Assembly (NCBI RefSeq): GCF_005221385.1
Contig: NZ_CP039905.1
Coordinates: 196,251 to 260,250, forward strand
Source of the DNA: Agrobacterium tumefaciens
GTDB taxonomy: Bacteria > Pseudomonadota > Alphaproteobacteria > Rhizobiales > Rhizobiaceae
Direction: 5' to 3'
Length of the DNA stretch: 64,000 bases
Positions 46,340-55,731 of this stretch are shown piece by piece (the stretch's first letter is position 1; every line of letters begins with the position of its first letter). The notes beneath the pieces are model-generated. The model searched no databases, was not told where the DNA came from, and worked only from the letters and a program-made list of their open reading frames with translations. A program made the position numbers and the translations under genes.

Positions 46340-47898
46340 GCGGCCTCCGACAGGTTAACGGGTGCAGCGATCTGATAGAGAATAGCGAGGTCGTCGAACC
46401 GGTAGGCATCGAGCTGTAGGGCATTGTCTTCTGCGATCCTCAATCGATCGGCGAGAAGATCCAGTCTTGGAAAGAGGTAGTAGTCGAATGGCTTCTGGTT
46501 GGCCGAATCCATGCGGACGACAATGGTGATGTCTGGAGCAAGTGAGGTGTCGAAACGCAGGTTCCAACGTAGAAGTCCCGTCGGGGTCTGGAAGCAACGA
46601 GCGATTACGATAGATAGAGTGAATTCCTCGTTGACCGTCACATGATCGGTATCGTTGTCCTGCCAGGCTTCACTGCCAGAGGATTTCAAAGCGCCCATCA
46701 CCTCGTCAAGTACTGCGGGATGAAGCTTCCTGAGTTCTCGATTGATCTCGACGTAACGATAGTCTCGATCCGGATCGAAGCCTACGAGACTATAGGCTCG
46801 CAGAAGGCTGCCAAATCGCGAGCTGTAGGCACTGCTTGACGGCATGCCGTCGCATTCGTCGATGACGATACCGGACAAGCTTCCCCTTTGCCGGTAAAGG
46901 TCCCGTAGAGACCGCAGCATTTCTTCGTCGCTCAAGCGGAAAGATCGTGCATTGATTATGGTCCGAGCTGCTTCGAAGAGGGCACGCTCAATGACAGCGT
47001 CGAATACGCCGTCAGCCCTGATCCACATGTCGGGATCATTGCGGACATGCTTTTTCTTCAACTTGAAAGACCGTCGGTTCCAAACATTGTCGCCGGCGTA
47101 TTTCTCGTTGATCAGGATTTGGTGGATGGTTCCCCGCGTCCAGTTGCGGCCGAGGTCAGACTTAATACCCCGGTTATTCAGGTCGGCGGCAATTTGGTTT
47201 TCACTCTCTCCATGATGGACGAATCTGCGATATATCTCGCGCACCAGCTCCACCTCTTCAGACGGCCCTAAGGTGAGAATAACCCGGTCGGTCTGAATGC
47301 TTTTGTGCTCGCCACGATGAAGGATACCTTTAGTCTGACCGCGCTCGTCAATCAGGGTACGTCTTAGGCCGAAACCAGCCGGACCACCTTGCCGATACCC
47401 TTTTTCGATCAGCCGGCCTTGCCCTGCAAAGACCTTGGTGGACAACTCCCGGCTATACTCACCGGCCATAGCACGCTTGACGCCTTTAACGATGGTGGAC
47501 ACCGGACTGCCGTCATTTTCAAACTGTTCGGCGCAATACTGAACAGAGATCCCGGCACGGCGGCAGATGTATTCGTAATAAGCGCTTTCATCAGCATCCT
47601 GGAAACGGCCCCATCGACTGACATCATAGACCAGGACCATTGTGAAATCGGTCGTGCCAATCTGCACGTCCTCGATGAGTTGGCGCAGCGCGTCGCGTCC
47701 TTCGATTTTCAGGCCACTCTTTCCTGAATCCGCGTACGTGCGGACAATTTCAATACCACGCGCCCGAGCATAGTCTCGAATTGCCTCCGATTGGTTTTCG
47801 GTAGAATATCGCTGATGATCGGTCGACATACGCACATATTCGGCAGCCCGCACTGGCTGCGACGCCGATGACCTGCCGTTAAAGGTCTCCCGATCCAC
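46336..47898 (-). CDS. Large serine recombinase of a rhizobial ParB-linked type
   Basis: This 520-aa serine recombinase has the resolvase catalytic domain (AAEYVRMSTDHQRYSTENQ with the nucleophile Ser; later DVSRWGRFQDADES and the EYSRELSTKV helix) and a recombinase domain (GFGLRRTL to NEKYAGDNVWNRRSF). The C-terminus lacks the Cys-rich zinc ribbon of phage-type large serine integrases and has its own 200-residue region instead. It starts at GTG with AGGAGG a few bases before it. Coupling to two ParB-like genes suggests they act together, perhaps in site selection, directionality or plasmid dimer resolution. Confidence 0.88.
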   Translation of the reverse strand: MDRETFNGRSSASQPVRAAEYVRMSTDHQRYSTENQSEAIRDYARARGIEIVRTYADSGKSGLKIEGRDALRQLIEDVQIGTTDFTMVLVYDVSRWGRFQDADESAYYEYICRRAGISVQYCAEQFENDGSPVSTIVKGVKRAMAGEYSRELSTKVFAGQGRLIEKGYRQGGPAGFGLRRTLIDERGQTKGILHRGEHKSIQTDRVILTLGPSEEVELVREIYRRFVHHGESENQIAADLNNRGIKSDLGRNWTRGTIHQILINEKYAGDNVWNRRSFKLKKKHVRNDPDMWIRADGVFDAVIERALFEAARTIINARSFRLSDEEMLRSLRDLYRQRGSLSGIVIDECDGMPSSSAYSSRFGSLLRAYSLVGFDPDRDYRYVEINRELRKLHPAVLDEVMGALKSSGSEAWQDNDTDHVTVNEEFTLSIVIARCFQTPTGLLRWNLRFDTSLAPDITIVVRMDSANQKPFDYYLFPRLDLLADRLRIAEDNALQLDAYRFDDLAILYQIAAPVNLSEAA

Positions 47899-48014
47899 TG
47901 GTTGCCCCTCCTGTTATTGATCAGAGGCGTCTGATCCTGAGGCTGTCGCGGCGCCGAGCACATCCATTTCTGCAGGCATCCGCATCGCAATTCTAGCGCA
48001 TCAAGGAGCGGAAG

Positions 48015-48647
48015 ATGTTGCCGAAAAAGGGCAGTAAGTTGCCGACTTGGCCCGGCTTTCTGGGTGACCGAGAGGTCCTTGCCTTCACCGTCGCCGATCT
48101 TTTGAAGAAGGAGCATGGCGATAGTCACCGAGCGATTAAGGAGTTGATGCGCCAGACAGGTGCCAGCGAGCGAACCGTGAAACACTGGCTGTCTGGTCAA
48201 CATGCTCCAGAGGTTATGTTTTTCCTTCGGCTCGTGGTCTCCTCGCCGGTCGTAAGAGCGTTCGTGCTTGGTATCATCGAAGGCCCGGCATCTGAGCAAA
48301 CTTCTCCTGCGAATGATCGCATTATTCGCGTCGCGACCAGAGAAGCCTACGCCACTGGCGAAGCCGCTAACGCCACGCTGGCGGCAACCAGACGCCGCAA
48401 TGACCCTTATCGTGTCCCTGAACGTGACCCTAAAGATGACCCTGAACCGCAATCCTTCAATCAGCGACAGCTATGGTTCTTGGAGCAGATCAGAATGGGT
48501 GAGCGCTTCAGTGCCAAGGAGATCGTTCAAACTTGGCATGTCAGCCTGAAAACCGCGCGTAGGGACATCAGCACGTTGCTCCATTCCAAGTTACTTGAGT
48601 ACATCGGATCGCGGAGAAAAGGCCGTTATCGAACGAGTTCACGATGA
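48015..48647 (+). CDS. Two-HTH DNA-binding protein
   Basis: I recognise no named family. This 210-aa protein has an N-terminal HTH (AIKELMRQTGASERTVKHWLSG), a variable linker, and a C-terminal winged helix (GERFSAKEIVQTWHVSLKTARRDISTLLHSKLLEYIG). AAGGAG lies 6 bases before the ATG. It is divergent from the serine recombinase operon across 116 bp and convergent with scpB. A local regulator of recombinase or partition genes is a reasonable guess. Confidence 0.65.
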   Translation: MLPKKGSKLPTWPGFLGDREVLAFTVADLLKKEHGDSHRAIKELMRQTGASERTVKHWLSGQHAPEVMFFLRLVVSSPVVRAFVLGIIEGPASEQTSPANDRIIRVATREAYATGEAANATLAATRRRNDPYRVPERDPKDDPEPQSFNQRQLWFLEQIRMGERFSAKEIVQTWHVSLKTARRDISTLLHSKLLEYIGSRRKGRYRTSSR

Positions 48648-48656
48648 ACAGGAATA

Positions 48657-49373
48657 TCAGTCGGCATCATCATCGTACTGTCCGCCGGAAGTGAGGTCGG
48701 CGGGATCTTTATTGGTGGCATCGAGCGCGCCTCGCCTGCTTAGAAGTCCAGCATCCTCAAGTGCCTCCATGTTGGGAAGGTCACGCAGGGTCTCAAAGCC
48801 AAACACTGACAAAAAGCGGGGTGTTGTCACATAGGTGTAAGGCGCACCGGGTGTCGGACTTCTCGGCCCTGAAACGATGAAGCCAGCATCTCGCAGGCCG
48901 GCGATCGTGTCACGACTGACCTCCTTGCCGAAAATCTCCGACAGTTCGGCCCGGGTGATCGGCTGAAAATATCCCACCGCCGTCAACACCATTGTCTCGG
49001 TCTCGGACAGCGATGCTGCAATCGATCTCGCCGGAGCGGTCGAAATGCGAATTGTTTCAGCAAACCGCGGTCGGGTGCGATGCTGCCATCCACCTGCAAC
49101 CGACACCAATTCGTATGGTCGGTCTCTAAGCTCGTTGGCAAGGTCGTCAATCAGCAAATCAACGCTACAGTCCCTGCCAACCACGGCTGCCAGCATCTCG
49201 CGGCTAACTGGCTCAGCAGAAGCGAAGATTACCGCCTCGACCCGGAGCATCCATTCTCGCCACCGCAACTCCGACGGCAAATCCTCAAGCTCGCGATCAA
49301 AGAGAACGTCCTGCCTTCGATCTCGCGATGGCCGCCTTTTGGTTTGAGTTGCCGAGGATCTTGCCATCTTCAT
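48657..49373 (-). CDS. ScpB-family protein (segregation and condensation)
   Basis: This 238-aa ScpB-like protein has two winged-helix domains, seen in LRVEAVIFASAEPVSREMLAAVVG and VLTAVGYFQPITRAELSEIFGKEVSRDTI, then GAPYTYVTTPRFLSVFGF. Chromosomal ScpB binds ScpA and SMC. Here no scpA or smc accompanies it, and the partner is DUF1403, coupled by 4-bp overlap. This plasmid-type ScpB is known from rhizobial replicons and may help plasmid segregation or act on its own. Confidence 0.85.
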   Translation of the reverse strand: MKMARSSATQTKRRPSRDRRQDVLFDRELEDLPSELRWREWMLRVEAVIFASAEPVSREMLAAVVGRDCSVDLLIDDLANELRDRPYELVSVAGGWQHRTRPRFAETIRISTAPARSIAASLSETETMVLTAVGYFQPITRAELSEIFGKEVSRDTIAGLRDAGFIVSGPRSPTPGAPYTYVTTPRFLSVFGFETLRDLPNMEALEDAGLLSRRGALDATNKDPADLTSGGQYDDDAD

Positions 49374-50335
49374 AACCCGTACAGGCGGAATGATGAGCGG
49401 CCGGAAACTTCTCGTACAGCCTCGAAACTCTCCAGTCGCTCAAACAGTCGAGTAGCTGCCCAGCGTGACAGATTGCAGCCCGGCGCCGAGGCCGGAATCG
49501 CGTCTTCATTGAGGAGCTTTTGGATAACCGCATCGCTCCCCTTGGTCCTCACCTTTGGCACTGCTGCCATTAGACGAGCGGCACGGCGATCAATGTCGGC
49601 GGCAGATTGGAGCGCTGCCTCGGCGCTGCTGACTACCGCCAAGCAGATTGCCTTCGGATAAGCCGGCTCACCCGGCCGCACTCGGCCTCTTCCGCCTATG
49701 GTACGGAATGCAGCCCCGAACCGTACAGGTAGCAACAGCGGCACGGGTTTCGCCCATTTCAGCTTCCGGGCCAGCACGATGTCTGCCAAAGCTAGAGCCA
49801 GGACCTCCGCGTCCGGACGAAGCGCCATGATCGCGGATACCAGATCAGCAATAGCAAGGGGGGCTGCGCGCGCGGACTGGATTGCCGCATCGGCGAGATC
49901 CGCGATCGAGGACAAATCGGAGTTCCATCGGATAGACAGAAGCTCGGCTAATTCCCGGACAAAAGCAGTACCCGGTATGGCTGTTCGACGTGCCAGCATT
50001 CGTGTGGCCAGAAACAGCTTTCCGGCCGGTCCCGGATCCCCTTTCTCAGGCGTCAACAAAACGGCGTCACGCAGCGCATCCTCTTCTTCATTCCGACCGA
50101 GCATGCGGGCCGCGACAGCCGCTGATTTAAGGGCCAGGCGATCACGCCAGCAGCCGAGCCATGGAGGATCGGCGCGGATCAAATCGTCGAGGGATTTCAG
50201 TGCGATACCAGCGGCGAAGGCGGCATCAATTTCGTCGATGTCACGGCCGCGTGCCAACGTCCAACCCGGCAGGTGAGCCGACCATGTCGTTTGTTGAATT
50301 TGCGGTGTAGCGATCGAGTCCATGTCTGACAACAT
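49370..50335 (-). CDS. DUF1403 protein
   Basis: This 321-aa DUF1403 protein is found on rhizobial plasmids beside ScpB. It is mostly alpha-helical, with DALRDAVLLTPEKGDPGPAGKLFLATRMLA and a conserved DPPWLGCWRDRLAL. A C-terminal HTH-like stretch (GCNLSRWAATRLFERLESFEAVREVSGRSSFRLYGL) may bind DNA. It is the first gene of the pair with scpB. A strong inverted repeat lies 66 bp upstream at 50401-50429. Confidence 0.82.
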   Translation of the reverse strand: MLSDMDSIATPQIQQTTWSAHLPGWTLARGRDIDEIDAAFAAGIALKSLDDLIRADPPWLGCWRDRLALKSAAVAARMLGRNEEEDALRDAVLLTPEKGDPGPAGKLFLATRMLARRTAIPGTAFVRELAELLSIRWNSDLSSIADLADAAIQSARAAPLAIADLVSAIMALRPDAEVLALALADIVLARKLKWAKPVPLLLPVRFGAAFRTIGGRGRVRPGEPAYPKAICLAVVSSAEAALQSAADIDRRAARLMAAVPKVRTKGSDAVIQKLLNEDAIPASAPGCNLSRWAATRLFERLESFEAVREVSGRSSFRLYGL

Positions 50336-50400
50336 AAATCATGCGCGCGGTTTGTACCATTAAATTTGACTAAAACCGCACAGCTTGTCGGCATTAAATA

Positions 50401-50429
50401 ACGTCCGATAATCTTGCATTATCGGACGT
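50401..50429. promoter_or_regulatory. Perfect 12-bp inverted repeat upstream of DUF1403
   Basis: ACGTCCGATAAT (50401-50412) and its exact complement (50418-50429) flank the 5-base centre CTTGC. It lies 66 bp before the DUF1403 start and 44 bp before the Tn left end. Two long arms around a short core resemble a tyrosine-recombinase crossover site. An operator, or a terminator for something coming from the right, is also possible. Confidence 0.5.
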
Positions 50430-50467
50430 CTTTGCTAGTCTTACTGGATCCGCGACGAACGCCTAGA

Positions 50468-50472
50468 TTCTA
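50468..50472. repeat. Left 5-bp target duplication of the tandem transposon
   Basis: TTCTA here is repeated at 56055-56059 outside the far end of the second, deleted copy. The inner ends of the two copies are not flanked by it, so the pair behaves as one unit. Confidence 0.85.
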
Positions 50473-50803
50473 TGTCAGCTGACCGGAATTGATGAGATTG
50501 TGCAGTGATTTCTCGGAGTGCCATTTTCTGCCGAGGCGCTCCTCTACACTAGGCCTTTGATCTTATTCCCTTCTTCAAGCCGCTGGCTCCAATAAGCCTT
50601 CGTCAGTTAGTCTCACGATTTCCGCCTCGGGTACGCTTGGTCTCAACAATTCCGTGCCGGGTCGGATCAAAGACCACCAAATAGAGTTGCTGACTTCGTT
50701 CGCGGCTCCCCCTCCCCCCGCGTCAACAGTCGAAAAACGCGACCAGCTCGCTTTCGGCCACAGATGACTCAGGACGCGCTCCGATATTTTTCCATCTCTA
50801 CGG

Positions 50804-51775
50804 TCAGCCTCCCCCCTGAAAGGCGCTGTACGGCCATCTGTGAGGGTCGAAAAATTTCGCTTTCGTGTTTTTTGAAAGGCCAGGCCGATTCTTGCCTGGA
50901 CCGATGGTCAGGCGACCAAGGGTCGAGCAGTCCCGCGTTATCTTCTTTCGGCAATGCTCGTCAGCGGCCTTTTCGATGCGAGCGATCATATCCGCCGGGT
51001 CGTTCAGCAATCGGGCGACACCGATTGCAAGCGCGTACCGTTCCGCAGATGGTGCAGACGAGAGCTGCGCGATGTCCGTTGGCAGCTGCTGATCATAGAT
51101 CGGGACTGCGACCGCGAATTCCGGCACCACAATTGTCAGCGCAGGGCGTCGGAAGCGTTTCGATTGAAGGGAGGGCTCGTGCTGTTGCAGCAACGACAAT
51201 CTGGCCAATTCCCACGGAACCGCAGGCGACGCTTTGCGGATCGGCGATAGCAGCAGCGACAAAGCCTGCTCAACTGGCACTCCGTCGGCGCCCTTTCCCA
51301 TTCCCCATCGATTGAGTATTGCCCCTCCCCTGCGCGCTGCCCAATAATCGCCGAGGGCACTGACCCCGCGGGTGTCGCGGCTGAACAGGGGTTGACGATG
51401 TCGCTCGCACCAAAAGGAAAAGGCAAACGACCAGGCTTTGAGCCGTGGCGGTCGTTGCATTCCCTGCGAGCACGCTGGGCAAATCTCCCCTGCTTTCCAC
51501 CTGAGGAGATTGCGATAGCGCGATGGCAAACCATGGAAGGTCATCGCGAACAGTCGTTCTACCGAGCTGCTTGTTGCTGCGGCGATGCACTCCACATCAC
51601 TAAGCGCGGGTTCCCTCTCCAGCTCCAGCGCAGGTCGTGCCCAGCCGACGTGCGCTTGCAGCTCATCCAACGAAACAAGATAGACGTCGGCGACCCGCTC
51701 CAGCCACGAGCTCAACCGCTCCTCCGGCAAGGGCGGTGGTACGATCGGAAGCGGCGCTCTCCCCTCCCCTCTCAT
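50804..51775 (-). CDS. tniQ: TniQ-like protein (full transposon copy)
   Basis: This 323-aa TniQ protein has LPIVPPPLPEERLSSWLERVADVY at the start and one zinc site (ICPACSQGMQRPP, then FWCERH). Identical to the copy at 54757-55728. It starts 3 bp after tniB. It is the last gene of the operon. It is only distantly similar to the TniQ at 43448-44497. Confidence 0.86.
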   Translation of the reverse strand: MRGEGRAPLPIVPPPLPEERLSSWLERVADVYLVSLDELQAHVGWARPALELEREPALSDVECIAAATSSSVERLFAMTFHGLPSRYRNLLRWKAGEICPACSQGMQRPPRLKAWSFAFSFWCERHRQPLFSRDTRGVSALGDYWAARRGGAILNRWGMGKGADGVPVEQALSLLLSPIRKASPAVPWELARLSLLQQHEPSLQSKRFRRPALTIVVPEFAVAVPIYDQQLPTDIAQLSSAPSAERYALAIGVARLLNDPADMIARIEKAADEHCRKKITRDCSTLGRLTIGPGKNRPGLSKNTKAKFFDPHRWPYSAFQGGG

Positions 51776-51778
51776 GGC

Positions 51779-52663
51779 TCAGGCCGTAACGAAGGGTGGC
51801 GGCACGGCGACGCGGTGATCGAGGATCGCGGCTGGCGTAATCCGCTCGGTTCCGGTGAGGACGGCCTGCACGGCAAGGTCAATCACCATTCGGAATATCG
51901 ATGCCGTGACGCCGCTATTGACCTCGACCAAGCGTTTGAGCGCGCTGTCCGTAAGCTCGGACGGCAAGCGCAGTGGCAACGACCGCAGAAGGCCTCCTAC
52001 CAATCCATGAAAGTTGGCGTCGTGCCGCCAAGGCGGCAGGCCATAAGGCTCGAAGCGGCTGTTGAGATGGGCGTCTCCGCGGATCGCATCCCGTGCTTCG
52101 TGAGAGCCGAGGCAAATGAGCGGAATGCGCAACTCGTTGCCGAGGAAGCGCAACAGATTAAGCATCCGGCGCTGCTCACGGTAGGTTCCGGCAATCAGGT
52201 TCTGGACCTCGTCGATAACAAGCATGCGCGGCGCGGTTTCCTGCAGCAGTCGGAGCGCCTGCGTTTCAAGCTGTCCGATCGTGGCTCGTGTCGGCGGCGG
52301 GGCGCCGATCACCGAAAGCAGGCGATGATAGAAGCGGCCCTCGTCCGGCGAGGCCACCATCTGCACGGCAATGATGGGCCGATGATGGATGCCACTGCTT
52401 TCATCGAAGCTCGGAGGATGCGCGCGGACGAACTTCTCAATGATCATTGTCTTGCCCATGCCCGACGCCCCGAAGATCAGCAAGTTCGGCATGCGGGCAC
52501 GCTTGGGAAACAAAAGAAGTTCCTCAAGTTTGTCGAGTGCCTGTCGGGCACGCGGATAATCAATCCACCGGTCTACCCTCATATGCTCGATGCGTTCGCG
52601 ATCCGGCATGTTGGCATGGGCCTGAACCGCGGGATCCAGATGCGGATAGGCCGTCATTCCCAC
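51779..52663 (-). CDS. tniB: TniB-like AAA ATPase (full transposon copy)
   Basis: This 294-aa AAA+ protein has Walker A in LLIFGASGMGKTM near residue 66 and Walker B in MLVIDEVQNLI near 149. The sensor region is LICLGSHEARDAI, and NSRFEPYGLPPWRHDANF is typical of TniB. It overlaps tniA by 10 bp. It provides ATP-dependent target capture for TniA. Only its last 50 codons survive in the deleted copy. Confidence 0.9.
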   Translation of the reverse strand: MGMTAYPHLDPAVQAHANMPDRERIEHMRVDRWIDYPRARQALDKLEELLLFPKRARMPNLLIFGASGMGKTMIIEKFVRAHPPSFDESSGIHHRPIIAVQMVASPDEGRFYHRLLSVIGAPPPTRATIGQLETQALRLLQETAPRMLVIDEVQNLIAGTYREQRRMLNLLRFLGNELRIPLICLGSHEARDAIRGDAHLNSRFEPYGLPPWRHDANFHGLVGGLLRSLPLRLPSELTDSALKRLVEVNSGVTASIFRMVIDLAVQAVLTGTERITPAAILDHRVAVPPPFVTA

Positions 52664-54291
52664 ACCTCGACTGGAAAGTGGGGCAAGGTGATTACCGGTT
52701 CATCCAATGTCACGCTTGCCGCAAGTGCCGGCCTTGGCTGCAGATGAGCTCGACGCGCAAGCCATCTGCGTGTCTGGGTGGTTTCCCGGGTCGCCTGGTC
52801 GACAAGCGCACGTTGCGCGGCGATGGTCTGGAAAATCATCTCCTCATCGATCTCGCGGCGCCCGCGGGCTCGCTGCACGCGTATCGCTGCCTTCTGCTCC
52901 CACAGCGTGATGGCCGCACGTCCGGGATTACGTGTCGGCACCATCAGATAGTTGTCGCCCAGCTTGACGAATACCCTGTGCAAGTCCCGCGGGTCGTATT
53001 TGACCAGTACCTTGTCGTCGCACCGGCCGATCCAGGGTGCAAGGCCGTCAGACCAGTAGCAGATGTTGTTGAGGTGGATGCCGGTTCGGCGCAGCACGCG
53101 CGGTTCGAACGGCAGGAAATCGATGAGGAAAGCGAGCGGGTCAAGGACCTGCCGCACAGGATACGCAGATATAGCTTCCTTCCAGGCCGCCACTGGTGGC
53201 CGGCCAATGCCCCGATGCAGGCCGGAATGGTAGGCGATGATCTCCAACGCCAGCCAGGCCTCAAGCTCCCGCATCGTCATTACCGCGCGCGCCTCGGGAT
53301 CGTAATCGCCCCGCTCCAGCACATTGGAGAAATGCGTGCCGGGAAGCAGATGTACCGCGCCCATCATCGTGCCGATCAGGCGTTCGATATGTCCGCCAAA
53401 CCGGGGCGTTCCTGGCGGTCGGTAGGAGACGATGATATTATGGTCGTCGCAGCCCCGCTTAAACGCGCGCGCATGGAATTCGGCGCCGTTGTCGACATGA
53501 ATGCATTCTGGCAAGCCGCTTGTGGGCCACTCCAGGGCTATCCCGCGATCCCCCAGCCACCGGGCCTTATCGATGATCGCGTGCGTCAGGCAAAGTGCCA
53601 CAGATGTCACCGACGGCGCCTCTAAGGAAAGATAGAACCCCAGCACCATTCGCGTGCAAACATCGATGGCGATGCTCAGTATTGGCCGGCCAATCGGCTG
53701 CCGTTCAATTGGATCGACTACCGTTACGTCGACCTTCGTGTGATCGATCTGGACCACCTGCAACGGACGCTGAGCTGAAAACTCGCCAGGTAACGCCAGG
53801 AACTGCGCATCAGCCCGCGCTTTCCCCTCGCGGCGGCGCGTCATGGCTTCCAAATCCAAGGTCGCAAGATAGCCCTTCAGGCGTCTGATCGACGGTGGCG
53901 GCAACTGCTCTGCGCGACAGTCGGCAACGATGTGCTTTCGTAGCCGAGTTAACGTCGGCCGTTCCGGCATGGCATAGAATGTCGTAACGTTGCGATCGAC
54001 AATTGCCTTCAGAGCCGGTTCAAAGGCGTCGATGCCCCCGCGTCGCCCCGACTTCCGGTGAATAAGCGCCGCGGCACGCTCCTCAGTCCTGAACCGCTTC
54101 AGCCAGCGGAACAGGGTCGCACGGCTGACTGCAAGCTCCGCCATCGCATCGGCGACGTCCCCGGCCGTGGGGCGCGGCGGTAGACGTCGCAGAACGTCCG
54201 CATGCCGAAGCACTTTCTGCCATTCGACTTCGTTGAGCTGATCACGTCGCATAGCCTTCACGCGCCTGGCATATCGAGGTAATCTCACCAT
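52654..54291 (-). CDS. tniA: TniA-like DDE transposase (full transposon copy)
   Basis: This 545-aa transposase has an N-terminal HTH (MAELAVSRATLFRWLKRFR) and the rve catalytic Asp in VVQIDHTKVD. Asp in IHVDNGAEFH and Glu in GGHIERLIG complete the site, and the C-terminal Mu-type beta domain (KVLVKYDPRDLHRVFVKLG) follows. The DDE set is complete, so this copy should be able to mobilise both itself and the deleted derivative. It is the first gene of the operon, beginning 117 bp inside the right end. Confidence 0.92.
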   Translation of the reverse strand: MVRLPRYARRVKAMRRDQLNEVEWQKVLRHADVLRRLPPRPTAGDVADAMAELAVSRATLFRWLKRFRTEERAAALIHRKSGRRGGIDAFEPALKAIVDRNVTTFYAMPERPTLTRLRKHIVADCRAEQLPPPSIRRLKGYLATLDLEAMTRRREGKARADAQFLALPGEFSAQRPLQVVQIDHTKVDVTVVDPIERQPIGRPILSIAIDVCTRMVLGFYLSLEAPSVTSVALCLTHAIIDKARWLGDRGIALEWPTSGLPECIHVDNGAEFHARAFKRGCDDHNIIVSYRPPGTPRFGGHIERLIGTMMGAVHLLPGTHFSNVLERGDYDPEARAVMTMRELEAWLALEIIAYHSGLHRGIGRPPVAAWKEAISAYPVRQVLDPLAFLIDFLPFEPRVLRRTGIHLNNICYWSDGLAPWIGRCDDKVLVKYDPRDLHRVFVKLGDNYLMVPTRNPGRAAITLWEQKAAIRVQRARGRREIDEEMIFQTIAAQRALVDQATRETTQTRRWLARRAHLQPRPALAASVTLDEPVITLPHFPVEVWE

Positions 54292-54756
54292 ATCTGAATC
54301 GCGTGACAGTTCAGTCTCAACGAAACCGAAACGGTCTCACGAAATCTGAATCGGCTAATCCCTTGGAAACAAATGAAGTCCAGTCTCGAGAAAAACGGTC
54401 AACTGACACAAAACACCAAAAATCATGTCAGCTGACCGGAATTGATGAGATTGTGCAGTGATTTCTCGGAGTGCCATTTTCTGCCGAGGCGCTCCTCCAC
54501 ACTAGGCCTTTGATCTTATTCCCTTCTTCAAGCCGCTGGCGCCAATAAGCTTTCGTCAGTTAGTCTCACGATTTCCGCCTCGGGTACGCTTGGTCTCAAC
54601 AATTCCGTGCCGGGTCGGATCAAAGACCACCAAATAGAGTTGCTGACTTCGTTCGCGGCTCCCCCTCCCCCCGCGTCAACAGTCGAAAAACGCGACCAGC
54701 TCGCTTTCGGCCACAGATGACTCAGGACGCGCTCCGATATTTTTCCATCTCTACGG

Positions 54757-55728
54757 TCAGCCTCCCCCCTGAAAGGCGCTGTACGGCCATCTGTGAGGGT
54801 CGAAAAATTTCGCTTTCGTGTTTTTTGAAAGGCCAGGCCGATTCTTGCCTGGACCGATGGTCAGGCGACCAAGGGTCGAGCAGTCCCGCGTTATCTTCTT
54901 TCGGCAATGCTCGTCAGCGGCCTTTTCGATGCGAGCGATCATATCCGCCGGGTCGTTCAGCAATCGGGCGACACCGATTGCAAGCGCGTACCGTTCCGCA
55001 GATGGTGCAGACGAGAGCTGCGCGATGTCCGTTGGCAGCTGCTGATCATAGATCGGGACTGCGACCGCGAATTCCGGCACCACAATTGTCAGCGCAGGGC
55101 GTCGGAAGCGTTTCGATTGAAGGGAGGGCTCGTGCTGTTGCAGCAACGACAATCTGGCCAATTCCCACGGAACCGCAGGCGACGCTTTGCGGATCGGCGA
55201 TAGCAGCAGCGACAAAGCCTGCTCAACTGGCACTCCGTCGGCGCCCTTTCCCATTCCCCATCGATTGAGTATTGCCCCTCCCCTGCGCGCTGCCCAATAA
55301 TCGCCGAGGGCACTGACCCCGCGGGTGTCGCGGCTGAACAGGGGTTGACGATGTCGCTCGCACCAAAAGGAAAAGGCAAACGACCAGGCTTTGAGCCGTG
55401 GCGGTCGTTGCATTCCCTGCGAGCACGCTGGGCAAATCTCCCCTGCTTTCCACCTGAGGAGATTGCGATAGCGCGATGGCAAACCATGGAAGGTCATCGC
55501 GAACAGTCGTTCTACCGAGCTGCTTGTTGCTGCGGCGATGCACTCCACATCACTAAGCGCGGGTTCCCTCTCCAGCTCCAGCGCAGGTCGTGCCCAGCCG
55601 ACGTGCGCTTGCAGCTCATCCAACGAAACAAGATAGACGTCGGCGACCCGCTCCAGCCACGAGCTCAACCGCTCCTCCGGCAAGGGCGGTGGTACGATCG
55701 GAAGCGGCGCTCTCCCCTCCCCTCTCAT
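54757..55728 (-). CDS. tniQ: TniQ-like protein in the deleted copy
   Basis: Identical in protein sequence to 50804-51775 and complete. Its natural upstream genes are deleted, so it may be poorly expressed unless the 5' remnant at 55937 still carries the tniA promoter. Confidence 0.85.
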   Translation of the reverse strand: MRGEGRAPLPIVPPPLPEERLSSWLERVADVYLVSLDELQAHVGWARPALELEREPALSDVECIAAATSSSVERLFAMTFHGLPSRYRNLLRWKAGEICPACSQGMQRPPRLKAWSFAFSFWCERHRQPLFSRDTRGVSALGDYWAARRGGAILNRWGMGKGADGVPVEQALSLLLSPIRKASPAVPWELARLSLLQQHEPSLQSKRFRRPALTIVVPEFAVAVPIYDQQLPTDIAQLSSAPSAERYALAIGVARLLNDPADMIARIEKAADEHCRKKITRDCSTLGRLTIGPGKNRPGLSKNTKAKFFDPHRWPYSAFQGGG

Positions 55729-55731
55729 GGC

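Larger units (their letters stand above)
50473..54408 (-). mobile_element. Tn5053-like TniABQ transposon, full copy
   Basis: The ends are TGTCAGCTGACCG and, inverted on the right, TGTCAGTTGACCG. The length is 3936 bp. It contains tniA, tniB and tniQ on the minus strand, has no resolvase gene and no cargo, so it is a minimal element. Its left 1457 bp are repeated at 54426-55882 with only a few differences near the end. Confidence 0.88.

Noticed and set aside
51392..52747. 451-aa open frame on the plus strand across tniQ and tniB
   Set aside because: It runs antisense through two genes with clear zinc and Walker motifs, and its composition is that of a shadow frame.
52447..53625. 392-aa open frame antisense to tniA
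   Set aside because: TniA has the complete DDE triad on the other strand; no recognisable domain here.
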